From: Myxococcota bacterium
GTDB lineage: Bacteria; Myxococcota_C; UBA6777
NCBI GenBank assembly: GCA_023150835.1
Contig: JAKLKB010000137.1
Coordinates: 1-17,984 of the forward strand
Length of the DNA: 17,984 nt
Direction: 5' to 3'
Shown: in pieces, positions 7,405-13,898 of the stretch
How positions within the stretch are numbered: the first letter of the stretch is position 1
Layout of the letters: the number at the start of each line of letters is the position of its first letter
Made by a program: the position numbers and the translations under genes
Notes under the pieces: model-generated
Told to the model about the DNA's origin: nothing
Databases searched by the model: none
The model's input: the letters and a program-made list of their open reading frames with translations, nothing else

Positions 7405-7609
7405 ATAGGAGTTACGCAGTTGAAAAGGAAACCGCGAAAATCAGCCCGTTGTAGGGGCGTATTGCATACGCCCAAGACTGAAAATCAGCCTGTTGTAGGA
7501 GCGGTTCGCGAACCACCCAAGACTGAAAATCAGCTTGTTGTAGGGGCGGTTCGCGAACCGCCCAAGACCGAAGATGTGCCTTTTTTGTGCCCAACCGCGT
7601 AAGTCCTAT
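7405..7609. mobile_element. MITE-like element 1 with 18-bp terminal inverted repeats
   Basis: The left end ATAGGAGTTACGCAGTTG (7405-7422) matches the reverse complement of the right end (7592-7609), ATAGGACTTACGCGGTTG, at 16 of 18 bases. The element is 205 bp and has no gene. Its interior is three tandem hairpin units (7436-7569). The size, terminal repeats and lack of coding capacity fit a non-autonomous element mobilised by a transposase elsewhere. The right end abuts element 2, forming a 24-bp near-palindrome at 7597-7620. Confidence 0.7.
7436..7569 (+). repeat. Three tandem 44-45-bp hairpin units
   Basis: The units at 7436-7479, 7480-7524 and 7525-7569 share GAAAATCAGC, TTGTAGG and CCAAGAC. 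Each holds an inverted repeat core, for example GGGCGGTTCGCGAACCGCCC. The stems differ between units in a compensating way (GCGTATTGCATACGC versus GCGGTTCGCGAACC), so folding appears to be kept rather than sequence. There are no spacers, so this is not a CRISPR array. Confidence 0.85.
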
Positions 7610-7781
7610 AGGAGTTACGCAGTTGCCAAAAAAAAGCCGTGTTCGCGACACTGCAAGCGACATCGTCGTTGTGTTGAAAAACCTGTGCTCTCTTCGCCAA
7701 ATACGGGGTCAAGGGAGCCGCGCTCCCTTGTGGTGTGTGGGGTGAAACCCCACAAAAACCGTCCAACTGCATAACTCCTAT
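7608..7781. mobile_element. MITE-like element 2 with 18-bp terminal inverted repeats
   Basis: The left end ATAGGAGTTACGCAGTTG (7608-7625) matches the inverted right end (7764-7781) at 17 of 18 bases. The element is 174 bp, non-coding, and shares 2 bp with element 1. Its interior is copy A of a dispersed 117-bp repeat. The right end stops 2 bp before the hypF stop codon (7786-7784), so hypF itself is intact but its original downstream sequence has been displaced. Confidence 0.75.
7637..7753 (+). repeat. Dispersed 117-bp repeat, copy A
   Basis: This starts CCGTGTTCGCG, contains ATACGGGGTCAAGGGAGC and ends with a GTGGGGTGAAACCCCAC hairpin. Related copies lie at 11243-11359 (minus orientation) and 17737-17850 (plus). 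Only this copy lies between the MITE-type terminal repeats. Confidence 0.75.
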
Positions 7782-7783
7782 CT

Positions 7784-10276
7784 TTACAAATCATGTCGAT
7801 TTGCGTTTGTGCAGTGGGTGGCGGAAAGCAGCCTTGCAGCAGCGATTACGGCTTGTCCAAGGGAGATGCCGCCGTCGTGGGTGGGGACGTGTTGGTGGAG
7901 AAGGACGGACAACCCTTGTTTGTGTAGGGTATTGCGGACGTGTTGGAGCAGGAGAGGATTTTGCCAGACGCCGCCCGAAAGCGCGACGGTATCGAATGGG
8001 TAGAGTGAGCGGATCTGAGCTGTAAGCGTTGTGATGGCGTGTGCTAGGGAAAGATGGAAGCGTGCGGCGATCTCGCTTTTGGGTCGGGCGTTTTGGATGT
8101 CAGCAAGCAAGGTGGGCCACATGGGACGGGGAGAAAGGATTCGTGTGGGGTCTGGTGCGTCGTGGAGGATGGCGAAGGGATAAAGCGTTGGGTTGCGCTC
8201 GGAAAGAAGGGGATCGGAGGAAGCGAGGGAAGCGAGGACGATAGCGGCTTGGGCTTCTTCTTCGATGGATGCGGGGAAGATGTCGAGGGCTGCGGCGACG
8301 GCATCGAACCAGCGGCCACAAGAGGAGGTGGGGGGCGCAAGATCGGGGCGTTGGAGCATCAAGCCGAGCAGCCCATGTGGGCGATGAGAAAGCAGACGCA
8401 GCGGATCGAGCGAGCCGAATTGGGCCAACCAAGCCTCCAGCGGTTGTTGTGTGAGCAGGTGCGCGTAAAGATTGCGCCAAGGTTGACGGGCGGCGAGATC
8501 ACCGCCGAGCAGCGGGAAAGATTCAAAAGCCGCGACACGTCGAAAAGATCCGTAGTCGGCGAGCAAGAATTCACCACCCCAAAGCTCTCCATCGGGGCCA
8601 TAACCAAGGCCATCGAGTGCGATCCCCAACAGCGGTGGTGCGTGGAGTGGGCGTTGGTGTTCGGCCATACAAGCGGCGATGTGGGCGTGGTGGTGTTGGA
8701 TGCGATGTATCGGGAGGTTGTGTTCTTCGGCGAGTGTGTGTCCGTGTTGTGTGGCGGTGTATTGAGGGTGGGCATCGACGGCGATCACGGCGGGGGAATG
8801 ATCGAAAAGCGTGGTGATCTCGTGTAAGCCTTCTTTCCATGCAGCAAAAGTCGCGTACTGATCGAGATCGCCGAGGTGTGGGGAAAGCAGGGCTTTTCCG
8901 CCTTGGAGCATACAGAAGGTGGCTTTGAACTGACCGCCGAGGGCAAGGATGGGCGGTGCGTTGGTGAATTCAGGCGGCAGAGAGAGCGGTTGGGGTGCGT
9001 AGCCGCGAGCGCGTCGGATCAGGCGAGGGGTTCCTTGATCGATCCATGCGACGGAGTCGTCGATCTGATGGGCGATGGGTCGGTCGTGAGAGAGGATCGC
9101 GTCGGCGATATCCGCCAAGCGTTCGAGGGCATCGTCATCATGGATACAGGGTGGATCGTGGCTGCGGTTGCCGCTGGTGCAGACAAGAGGACGATCGAAT
9201 GGAGCGATCAAAAGCTGATGTAGCGGTGTGGTGGGCAACATGATGCCGATGTCGCGCTGGTAAGGGGCGACGAGTGGTGAGAGCGTGGTGGAGGGCTTGG
9301 CAGGCAACAGGACGATCGGAGCGGCAGGATGGGTCAAAAGTGAATGTGCAGCATCTTCTACTTGCGCAAAGGCCGATGCGACGGAGAGATCACGCACCAT
9401 CAGAGCAAAAGGCTTGAACATCCGCTGTTTTCGTTGGCGGAGTCGCAACACGGCGGACTCTTGAGTGGCATCGCAACAAAGGTGATATCCGCCTAAGCCT
9501 TTAACAGCGAGGATTCCTCCCGAGGCAAGAAGTTGATGGGCTGCTTGCAAGACTTCGGCGTCGGTGGTGGGGGCTGCCTCGAACGTCTTATAAAAGGGCA
9601 TCTGTTTTTGCTGGGCATCGGTTTCGGTGGTGGGGGTGGTTTCGCAGAGCGGAAGGGAGGGCGTCTGTTTTCGCGGGACATCGGCGTCGGTGGGAGAGAG
9701 GGCACGGAAGCGAAGGTGTGGGCCGCATCGTGGGCAAGCGATGGGCTGAGCGTGAAAACGGCGGTCGTTGGGGTCTTCGTATTCAGTGCGGCAAGCCGGA
9801 CACAACGGAAAGGCCGTCATGGTGGTGCGTGGTCGATCATAAGGCATGGATTGGACAATGGAGTAGCGGGGGCCGCAATGCGTACAGCTTGCGAAAGCAT
9901 AACCAAAGCGGCGGTCGTTGGGGTCGGATATCTCTCGAAGGCAAGCTTGACAGATCGCTGCATCAGGCGGGATGGTGGTTTGCAAAGGCCCGCTTTGACT
10001 GGGGCGGATGGTGAAGGTGGCGGTCTCTTCGGGGGAAAGGGTGATCGGGGTGCGTTGGATGTGTTCGATCTTTGCGATGAGTGGTAATTTTTCGCGCAGC
10101 GCCTCAATAAAAGCGGTGGATTGGTCGGTGGATGCGGCAAGATGGATCGTGACACCTGCGGGGCCATTGAGTACCCATCCACCAAGGCCCATCTCTTGGG
10201 CAAGACGCGCAACGGTGGGGCGAAACCCGACGCCTTGCACAGTTCCTTGGATCTGAATCCGTTCTCCAGAAAACAT
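7784..10276 (-). CDS. hypF: HypF, carbamoyltransferase for hydrogenase cyanide ligands
   Basis: HypF converts carbamoyl phosphate, through carbamoyl adenylate, to a carbamoyl group handed to HypE's terminal cysteine. Domains run in the standard order. An acylphosphatase domain covers about 1-92, with GTVQGVGFRP and the catalytic Arg19. Four zinc-finger cysteine pairs follow (C109/C112, C131/C134, C159/C162, C181/C184). A YrdC-like domain comes next (about 241-430, LAVKGLGGYHLCCDA), then a Kae1-like domain with HHHAH. At 830 aa it is longer than many HypF proteins (about 750-780). Part of the excess is a Thr/Pro/Gln-rich insert at about 191-236, between the zinc fingers and YrdC. AGGAG lies 8 bases before the ATG. 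It is on the same strand as hypCDEAB but 3.6 kb away. Confidence 0.97.
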   Translation of the reverse strand: MFSGERIQIQGTVQGVGFRPTVARLAQEMGLGGWVLNGPAGVTIHLAASTDQSTAFIEALREKLPLIAKIEHIQRTPITLSPEETATFTIRPSQSGPLQTTIPPDAAICQACLREISDPNDRRFGYAFASCTHCGPRYSIVQSMPYDRPRTTMTAFPLCPACRTEYEDPNDRRFHAQPIACPRCGPHLRFRALSPTDADVPRKQTPSLPLCETTPTTETDAQQKQMPFYKTFEAAPTTDAEVLQAAHQLLASGGILAVKGLGGYHLCCDATQESAVLRLRQRKQRMFKPFALMVRDLSVASAFAQVEDAAHSLLTHPAAPIVLLPAKPSTTLSPLVAPYQRDIGIMLPTTPLHQLLIAPFDRPLVCTSGNRSHDPPCIHDDDALERLADIADAILSHDRPIAHQIDDSVAWIDQGTPRLIRRARGYAPQPLSLPPEFTNAPPILALGGQFKATFCMLQGGKALLSPHLGDLDQYATFAAWKEGLHEITTLFDHSPAVIAVDAHPQYTATQHGHTLAEEHNLPIHRIQHHHAHIAACMAEHQRPLHAPPLLGIALDGLGYGPDGELWGGEFLLADYGSFRRVAAFESFPLLGGDLAARQPWRNLYAHLLTQQPLEAWLAQFGSLDPLRLLSHRPHGLLGLMLQRPDLAPPTSSCGRWFDAVAAALDIFPASIEEEAQAAIVLASLASSDPLLSERNPTLYPFAILHDAPDPTRILSPRPMWPTLLADIQNARPKSEIAARFHLSLAHAITTLTAQIRSLYPFDTVALSGGVWQNPLLLQHVRNTLHKQGLSVLLHQHVPTHDGGISLGQAVIAAARLLSATHCTNANRHDL

Positions 10277-10416
10277 CTTTTGCGCTCCTTTGGGCGGTCA
10301 GCAGGCTTTTCGTAGCACAAAAGAAGCGCATGGAGAAGAGGTTTTTGGGCAAGGAAAGCCTCAAGTAAGGACAAGAATGATACGAGATCCGCCCATAGTG
10401 TGCGCGGAATATGTAG

Positions 10417-10438
10417 GGGCAGCCCCCTGTGGCTGCCC
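10417..10438. other. Hairpin upstream of hypF
   Basis: The stem GGGCAGCC/GGCTGCCC with a 6-base loop is preceded by TGTAGG, like the units at 7436-7569, so it is probably another member of the same TGTAGGGGC hairpin family. It lies in the 224-base gap (10277-10500) between the small membrane protein and hypF, where it could reduce read-through. No clear T-run follows on the minus strand. Nothing else is recognised in this gap apart from the hypF Shine-Dalgarno. Confidence 0.5.
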
Positions 10439-10500
10439 AAAAAGAGGGCGTCCACAGCGGAGCGCATGACCCTTCGAGCACACTTCTGTCGTGTACCGTA

Positions 10501-10743
10501 TTAGTCCTGCGCTTGGGGTGGGACGGAGAGTTTTTTGCGCAGGAGAAGGAGTCCCCAACCAAAGAAGAAGATGGGAAAGGCCGCGTGCATCAGCAGATCC
10601 AAGACATCCATCGGTTGAAAGGTGGTCCAAAATCGATAGTTGGAGTGTGTGAGATAGGCCCACAACATCCCCAGTTTTTGCCAAAGATGTGGGTGAAATA
10701 AAGAGAGGATGCCGAGTAGGAAAGGAAAGAGGATCTTGAGCAT
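10501..10743 (-). CDS. Small membrane protein with two helices, unknown function
   Basis: An 80-aa protein with two hydrophobic segments (about residues 3-17, ILFPFLLGILSLF; and 50-66, HAAFPIFFFGWGLLLL) flanked by an aromatic loop (YRFWTTFQPMDVLD) and a basic C-terminal tail (LLRKKLS). Its composition is clearly membrane-protein-like, unlike the other two minus-strand frames. The start is uncertain: no good Shine-Dalgarno precedes the ATG at 10743, and a GTG at 10764 would add 7 residues. Further upstream the frame becomes arginine-rich and implausible. It lies 61 bases downstream of the proposed selenoprotein, so the two may form a small operon ahead of hypF. I do not recognise the family. 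Confidence 0.6.
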   Translation of the reverse strand: MLKILFPFLLGILSLFHPHLWQKLGMLWAYLTHSNYRFWTTFQPMDVLDLLMHAAFPIFFFGWGLLLLRKKLSVPPQAQD

Positions 10744-10804
10744 GGTTCGCGCAGAGGCCCCCACCCATCTTTCGATCGGGCGGAGGGAGCGAGCGCGCTC
10801 CTTT

Positions 10805-10984
10805 CTACGTCGAAGGGGATGAGCCTTGTTTGGGCGGATCATCCGAGGATTTGGGATTGTTTTTATTGTTCTCCGCCGGAGAACAGGCACCGCGCATTCA
10901 GGTGGAAACGCCCATCTTGGGCAAGATCCACAACTGCAACGCAAAGTAGATCGCAAGGAAGACAAAGAGGCCCCATGAATCCAT
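10805..10984 (-). CDS. Candidate selenoprotein, small membrane-anchored, internal UGA
   Basis: The ATG at 10984 has AAGGAG 10 bases upstream and opens a frame of 28 codons. These encode one transmembrane helix (WGLFVFLAIYFALQLWIL, residues 4-21) and then LPKMGVST, followed by TGA at 10900-10898. The same frame continues past the TGA as MRGAC and a hydrophilic, Ser/Pro/Asn/Lys-rich tail to TAG at 10807-10805, giving 59 residues if UGA is read as selenocysteine. The motif would be T-U-M-R-G-A-C, a U-x4-C pair of redox type facing away from the helix. A hairpin 20 nt after the UGA fits a bacterial SECIS. The alternative is an ordinary 28-aa membrane micropeptide ending at TGA. What I see is the frame, the helix and the hairpin; selenocysteine is inference. 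A competing 106-aa frame (11183-10863) overlaps it. Confidence 0.6.
10867..10885 (-). promoter_or_regulatory. SECIS-like hairpin downstream of in-frame UGA
   Basis: In the transcript UGUUCUCC pairs perfectly with GGAGAACA (8 bp) around the loop GGC. Twenty nucleotides separate the UGA (10900-10898) from the first loop base, which is G. The known bacterial SECIS rule is a stem-loop starting soon after the UGA, with a G among the first two loop bases about 16-37 nt away. This matches, although the loop is at the short end. Because the DNA is a palindrome, a protein-binding site is the alternative. Confidence 0.5.
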
Positions 10985-11164
10985 CGGTTTGCAACTCCTT
11001 GGGTGCGCTTTGTGAGAAGGCTTCTTCTACGCGCCCGATGCAGCGGAAAAAAGCCTCGACTGGGTTGCACCCATCGGCTGTAGAGCCAACGAATGCAAAG
11101 AAAGGTGCAATGTGCTGCTTTGTCTTCTTGCATAGGATTGATCGGGTGGTGCTGGTGTTGTGGA
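10985..11164 (-). other. Leader region of candidate selenoprotein
   Basis: This is 180 bases between the candidate selenoprotein start and the dispersed repeat. It contains the AAGGAG ribosome site (about 11000-10995) and probably the promoter, though no clear -35/-10 pair was found. A minus-strand frame (11183-10863) reads through it with a moderately protein-like middle (IAPFFAFVGSTADGCNPVEA) but has a repeat-derived N-terminus and collides with the selenoprotein frame. I do not call it a gene. Confidence 0.4.
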
Positions 11165-11168
11165 GCGT

Positions 11169-11217
11169 CACCCCACACCCCACCCTAGACTGTCGCCCCT
11201 TGACCCCGTGTTGGCGA
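11169..11217 (-). repeat. Partial copy of dispersed repeat
   Basis: On the minus strand this reads TCGCCAACACGGGGTCAAGG and ends in a GTGTGGGGTG tract, matching the second half of the 117-bp repeat. It lies directly after copy B in the same orientation, making a tandem one-and-a-half copy. Confidence 0.6.
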
Positions 11218-11242
11218 GGAGATCATCCTATGGATAGTTTGT

Positions 11243-11359
11243 GTGGGGTTGGAACCCCACGCCCCGCAAGGGGTCTTGGCCCCCTTGACCCCGTATCGGC
11301 GAGAAGATCGCAGGTTTTTCAAACTCACAGCGGCGTCGCTTGAAGTGCTGCGAACACGG
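11243..11359 (-). repeat. Dispersed 117-bp repeat, copy B (inverted)
   Basis: On the minus strand this starts CCGTGTTCGCAGCACTTCAA, contains GCCGATACGGGGTCAAGGGG and ends GTGGGGTTCCAACCCCAC. It has the same length and order of blocks as copy A. It opens a false plus-strand extension on the kinase frame: the first 39 codons from 11243 are repeat DNA. Confidence 0.8.
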
Positions 11360-11405
11360 GATTTTTGTCTACCGCATTCGTCCGATCTGAAGGCCCTTTT
11401 GTCGC

Positions 11406-11422
11406 AAGGAGCGTCTTTCGTG
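11406..11422 (+). promoter_or_regulatory. Ribosome binding site and GTG start of first kinase
   Basis: AAGGAG (11406-11411) is followed by 8 bases and GTG at 11420, in frame with the kinase. This site decides the start, since the longer frame from 11243 is repeat-derived. Confidence 0.6.
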
Positions 11423-13729
11423 TATGAACAAAAACAACAGTCTCTGCTGCATCCGCGTTTTGCACCCATCGGGCGAGAGGACGCACACCCTGAACTTTCA
11501 GAGAAAAAGGCTGAATCGAAAGACACGGACAAGCCTGCATCCGTAGCCACCGAGGCCAACGAGAGAAGCCAAGCAAAGGAAACAGCCGAAACATCTCAAA
11601 CAGCCGAAACAGCCGAAGTGCAGGATCTTTCCGGGATGGGTCTTTCGCAAGAGGACACGTTGATGTTTGCAAATCGGTTGGTTCGATCGCTGATGCGGCC
11701 CAAAAAAACACAACCACCGCCCGAAAAGACCGACACTACCGCGATGATCTTGGCACCCAAAAAGCCCGATGCAGCGGCGATGATCTTGGCACCCAAAAAG
11801 CCCGATGCAGCGGCGATGATCTTGGCATCCGAAACGCCCGATGCCACAGGCACAATCACCTCATATCAAACGCCCGATGCCACAGGTACAATCACTTCAT
11901 ATCAAACGCCCGATGCCACAGGTACAATCACTTCATATCAAAAGCCTGATGCAGCGGGAATCATCGCCGCGCCTGAAAAGCCCGATGCAACGGGCGTGAT
12001 CGTCTCGCCTGAAAAGGCTGATGTCACGGGTGTTGCGGTACGATCCGAATCCATCCACGAGCGAGGGGGCTTGATTGGAGAAGAGCCTGAAGGCGCAACG
12101 GTCGAGATGTCGAGCTTTTTGGCCTCGATCAAGGACGGCGAGTCGATCTCTTCGGGGGATCTTCCGATCATGTCGATGTATGCGACGCTTCCCGAAGAAC
12201 AGCGCAGAAAGCGACTGTCTTCGGGCGAACTTCCTGTGGTGTCGAGGTACGCAGCACGTTCGGAAAAACAAGCAAACCACGCCCACGAAAAGCCCACCAA
12301 CCATCCAACTGAGGCCGATGATGCGGCCTCTTCTGCTTCGTCGTCTGCGGCTTTTTCTGTTTCGTCGGCTGCGGCCTCTTCTGTTTCGTCGTACGCACCT
12401 GTTCACGAAGCGGAGCCTACGTTGATCGCGCAAGAGAAAGCGAATGTGGGGATCGAGGTGGATGTGCTTGCTGCGGATACTCCTGAGCTTGCGGTGTGGG
12501 ACGATGATGCGCCAGAGACGGTGCTTTTGAAGACTTTTCCCCCCGCGACTGCGACGCAGTCCGAGATGGAAGTGGTGGTTGTACCTACATCTGCGCCTGC
12601 ATCTGCGCCTGTACCGATGAGCGTACCTACGATGGCGTCTGCGCCTGCACCGATGAGCGCGCCGATAGCGGCATCTGCGCCTACACCGATGAGCGTACCT
12701 ACGATGGCATCTGCGCCTACACCGATGAGCGTACCTACGATGGCGTCTGCGCCTGCACCGATGAGCGCGCCGATAGCGGCATCTGCGGCTGTACCTGCGA
12801 AAAAGAAACGAGCGATCGTTTTGGCAGAGCGGTATGCGTTGTTGGAGAAGATCGGGGAAGGGGCAACGGGTGAAGTGTTTCGTGTGCATGATATGGAAGT
12901 GGGGGATATCATCGCGTTGAAGCTGTTGTCGATCGCGCACAGCCGCAAGCGGGATAGTTTGGAGCGTTTTCGTCGGGAAGTGCGGCTGGCTCGGCGTATT
13001 ACGCATCGCCACATTGCGCGGATCTTTGATATGGGCAAGTTAGGGGAGCGCTATTATTTGACGATGGAGTTGATCCAAGGCCGTTCTTTGGACAGGTTGA
13101 TCGCTTCGGAGGCGTTGTCTTTTGGGCGGGTTTGTGCGTTATTGCGACCGATCTGTGAGGGTTTGCAAGCGGCGCACGAAGCGGGGGTGATCCATCGGGA
13201 TCTCAAGCCGGAAAATATCTTGATCGAACAAAAGGGCCGTGTGGTGATCACGGACTTTGGGATTGCGCGGCAAACGGCGGGGGAAGAGGTCTTTAAGACG
13301 TTGGATGGGAGTGTGATGGGAACGCCCGCGTATATGGCTCCAGAGCAGATCAAAGCAGGAAGTGTGGTGGATCAGCGAGCGGATATCTTTGCGTTGGGGG
13401 CGATCTTGTATGAGATGTTGACGGGAAAGCCTGTTGCAAAGGGGGGGAACTTGATGGAAGTGTTGATGTCGAGGATCCAGTCGCCGCCGCCTGACCCGCG
13501 TGATATCCGCCCCGATATCCCCGCGAACTTGGCGGATTTAGCGCGGGATTGCATGGCACTTGACCCCAACGAGCGCCCGCAGGATATGAGCGTGATGTTG
13601 GTTCGTTTGGCGCAGATCCGAGGGGCGCTTGAGCAAGAAGACACGCCTCGGCCAACAGCCCGATTGAAGGGCTTTGCAGAAGGGATGTTGTCGCTGCTTG
13701 GTTCCAAAAAGGGCAACGTCACGCCCTAA
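11420..13729 (+). CDS. Hanks-type Ser/Thr kinase with repetitive N-terminal region
   Basis: This 769-aa protein is a PknB-type kinase with the catalytic domain at its C-terminus (about 471-745). Key residues are the glycine loop GEGATGEV, Lys501 (ALK), HRDLKPEN with Asp594, DFG at Asp612 and APE at 640-642, so it should be active. No transmembrane helix is seen, so it is probably cytoplasmic. The first 470 residues are low complexity. Nine 12-residue units (103-210) of the type KPDAAAMILAPK or TPDATGTITSYQ are followed by two SSG(D/E)LPxxSxYA boxes, an Ala/Ser-rich stretch, and five 12-residue SAPxPMSxPxxA units (395-454). This layout suggests a flexible arm with many Thr/Ser sites for autophosphorylation or partner docking (inference). 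I chose GTG 11420 for its AAGGAG and to avoid repeat B. A second kinase follows, pointing the same way. Confidence 0.93.
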   Translation: MYEQKQQSLLHPRFAPIGREDAHPELSEKKAESKDTDKPASVATEANERSQAKETAETSQTAETAEVQDLSGMGLSQEDTLMFANRLVRSLMRPKKTQPPPEKTDTTAMILAPKKPDAAAMILAPKKPDAAAMILASETPDATGTITSYQTPDATGTITSYQTPDATGTITSYQKPDAAGIIAAPEKPDATGVIVSPEKADVTGVAVRSESIHERGGLIGEEPEGATVEMSSFLASIKDGESISSGDLPIMSMYATLPEEQRRKRLSSGELPVVSRYAARSEKQANHAHEKPTNHPTEADDAASSASSSAAFSVSSAAASSVSSYAPVHEAEPTLIAQEKANVGIEVDVLAADTPELAVWDDDAPETVLLKTFPPATATQSEMEVVVVPTSAPASAPVPMSVPTMASAPAPMSAPIAASAPTPMSVPTMASAPTPMSVPTMASAPAPMSAPIAASAAVPAKKKRAIVLAERYALLEKIGEGATGEVFRVHDMEVGDIIALKLLSIAHSRKRDSLERFRREVRLARRITHRHIARIFDMGKLGERYYLTMELIQGRSLDRLIASEALSFGRVCALLRPICEGLQAAHEAGVIHRDLKPENILIEQKGRVVITDFGIARQTAGEEVFKTLDGSVMGTPAYMAPEQIKAGSVVDQRADIFALGAILYEMLTGKPVAKGGNLMEVLMSRIQSPPPDPRDIRPDIPANLADLARDCMALDPNERPQDMSVMLVRLAQIRGALEQEDTPRPTARLKGFAEGMLSLLGSKKGNVTP
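11726..12049 (+). repeat. Nine 36-bp coding repeats in kinase 1
   Basis: The repeats encode 12-residue units. The middle three (TPDATGTITSYQ) are identical in protein and nearly so in DNA, and units 2 and 3 are nearly identical, so the array has expanded recently in blocks. Confidence 0.92.
12602..12781 (+). repeat. Five 36-bp coding repeats in kinase 1
   Basis: The array encodes 12-residue SAPxPMSxPxxA units just before the kinase domain. Units alternate between a VPTMA and an API AA ending, pointing to duplication of a two-unit block. It probably forms an extended proline-rich linker. Confidence 0.9.
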
Positions 13730-13764
13730 CCGCTCAAGACATCACGCCCTAACCGCTCAAGACA
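13719..13764 (+). repeat. 23-bp perfect tandem duplication across kinase 1 stop codon
   Basis: The 23-base unit at 13719-13741 is repeated exactly at 13742-13764. The first copy contains the TAA stop (13727-13729), so the coding sequence is unaffected while the trailer was duplicated. Confidence 0.9.
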
Positions 13765-13881
13765 ATTGATGTTGCGGATGAGATGGGCTGCTGCTTCGAT
13801 AGCACCAAAGCTCTTGTGGAGCGTATGTAGCGCGAAGCGTGGGTTGTGGCGAAAGCTCTTCTTTAGAGCAGTGCGATGGAT

Positions 13882-13898
13882 GGAGGAGCGAGGCATTG
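13882..13898 (+). promoter_or_regulatory. Ribosome binding site and TTG start of second kinase
   Basis: GGAGGAG (13882-13888) lies 7 bases before TTG at 13896, in frame with the kinase. It is far stronger than anything before the upstream GTG at 13839, which would add 19 unconvincing residues. Confidence 0.65.

Noticed and set aside
7436-7569. CRISPR-like tandem repeat.
   Set aside because: Three units directly abut with no unique spacers and no cas genes are nearby; the whole lies inside an element with terminal inverted repeats.
8054-10087. Long plus-strand frames opposite hypF (8054-8827, 9533-10087).
   Set aside because: They are antisense shadows of a strongly conserved hypF.
10361-10768. 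135-aa minus-strand frame over the small membrane protein.
   Set aside because: Composition is unconvincing and it ends by translating the hairpin repeat, whereas the 10501-10743 frame has clear membrane segments.
10863-11183. 106-aa minus-strand frame overlapping the candidate selenoprotein.
   Set aside because: Its N-terminus is translated repeat DNA, it has no Shine-Dalgarno, and its C-terminal part is antiparallel in quality to the membrane-helix frame; kept only as a competing possibility.
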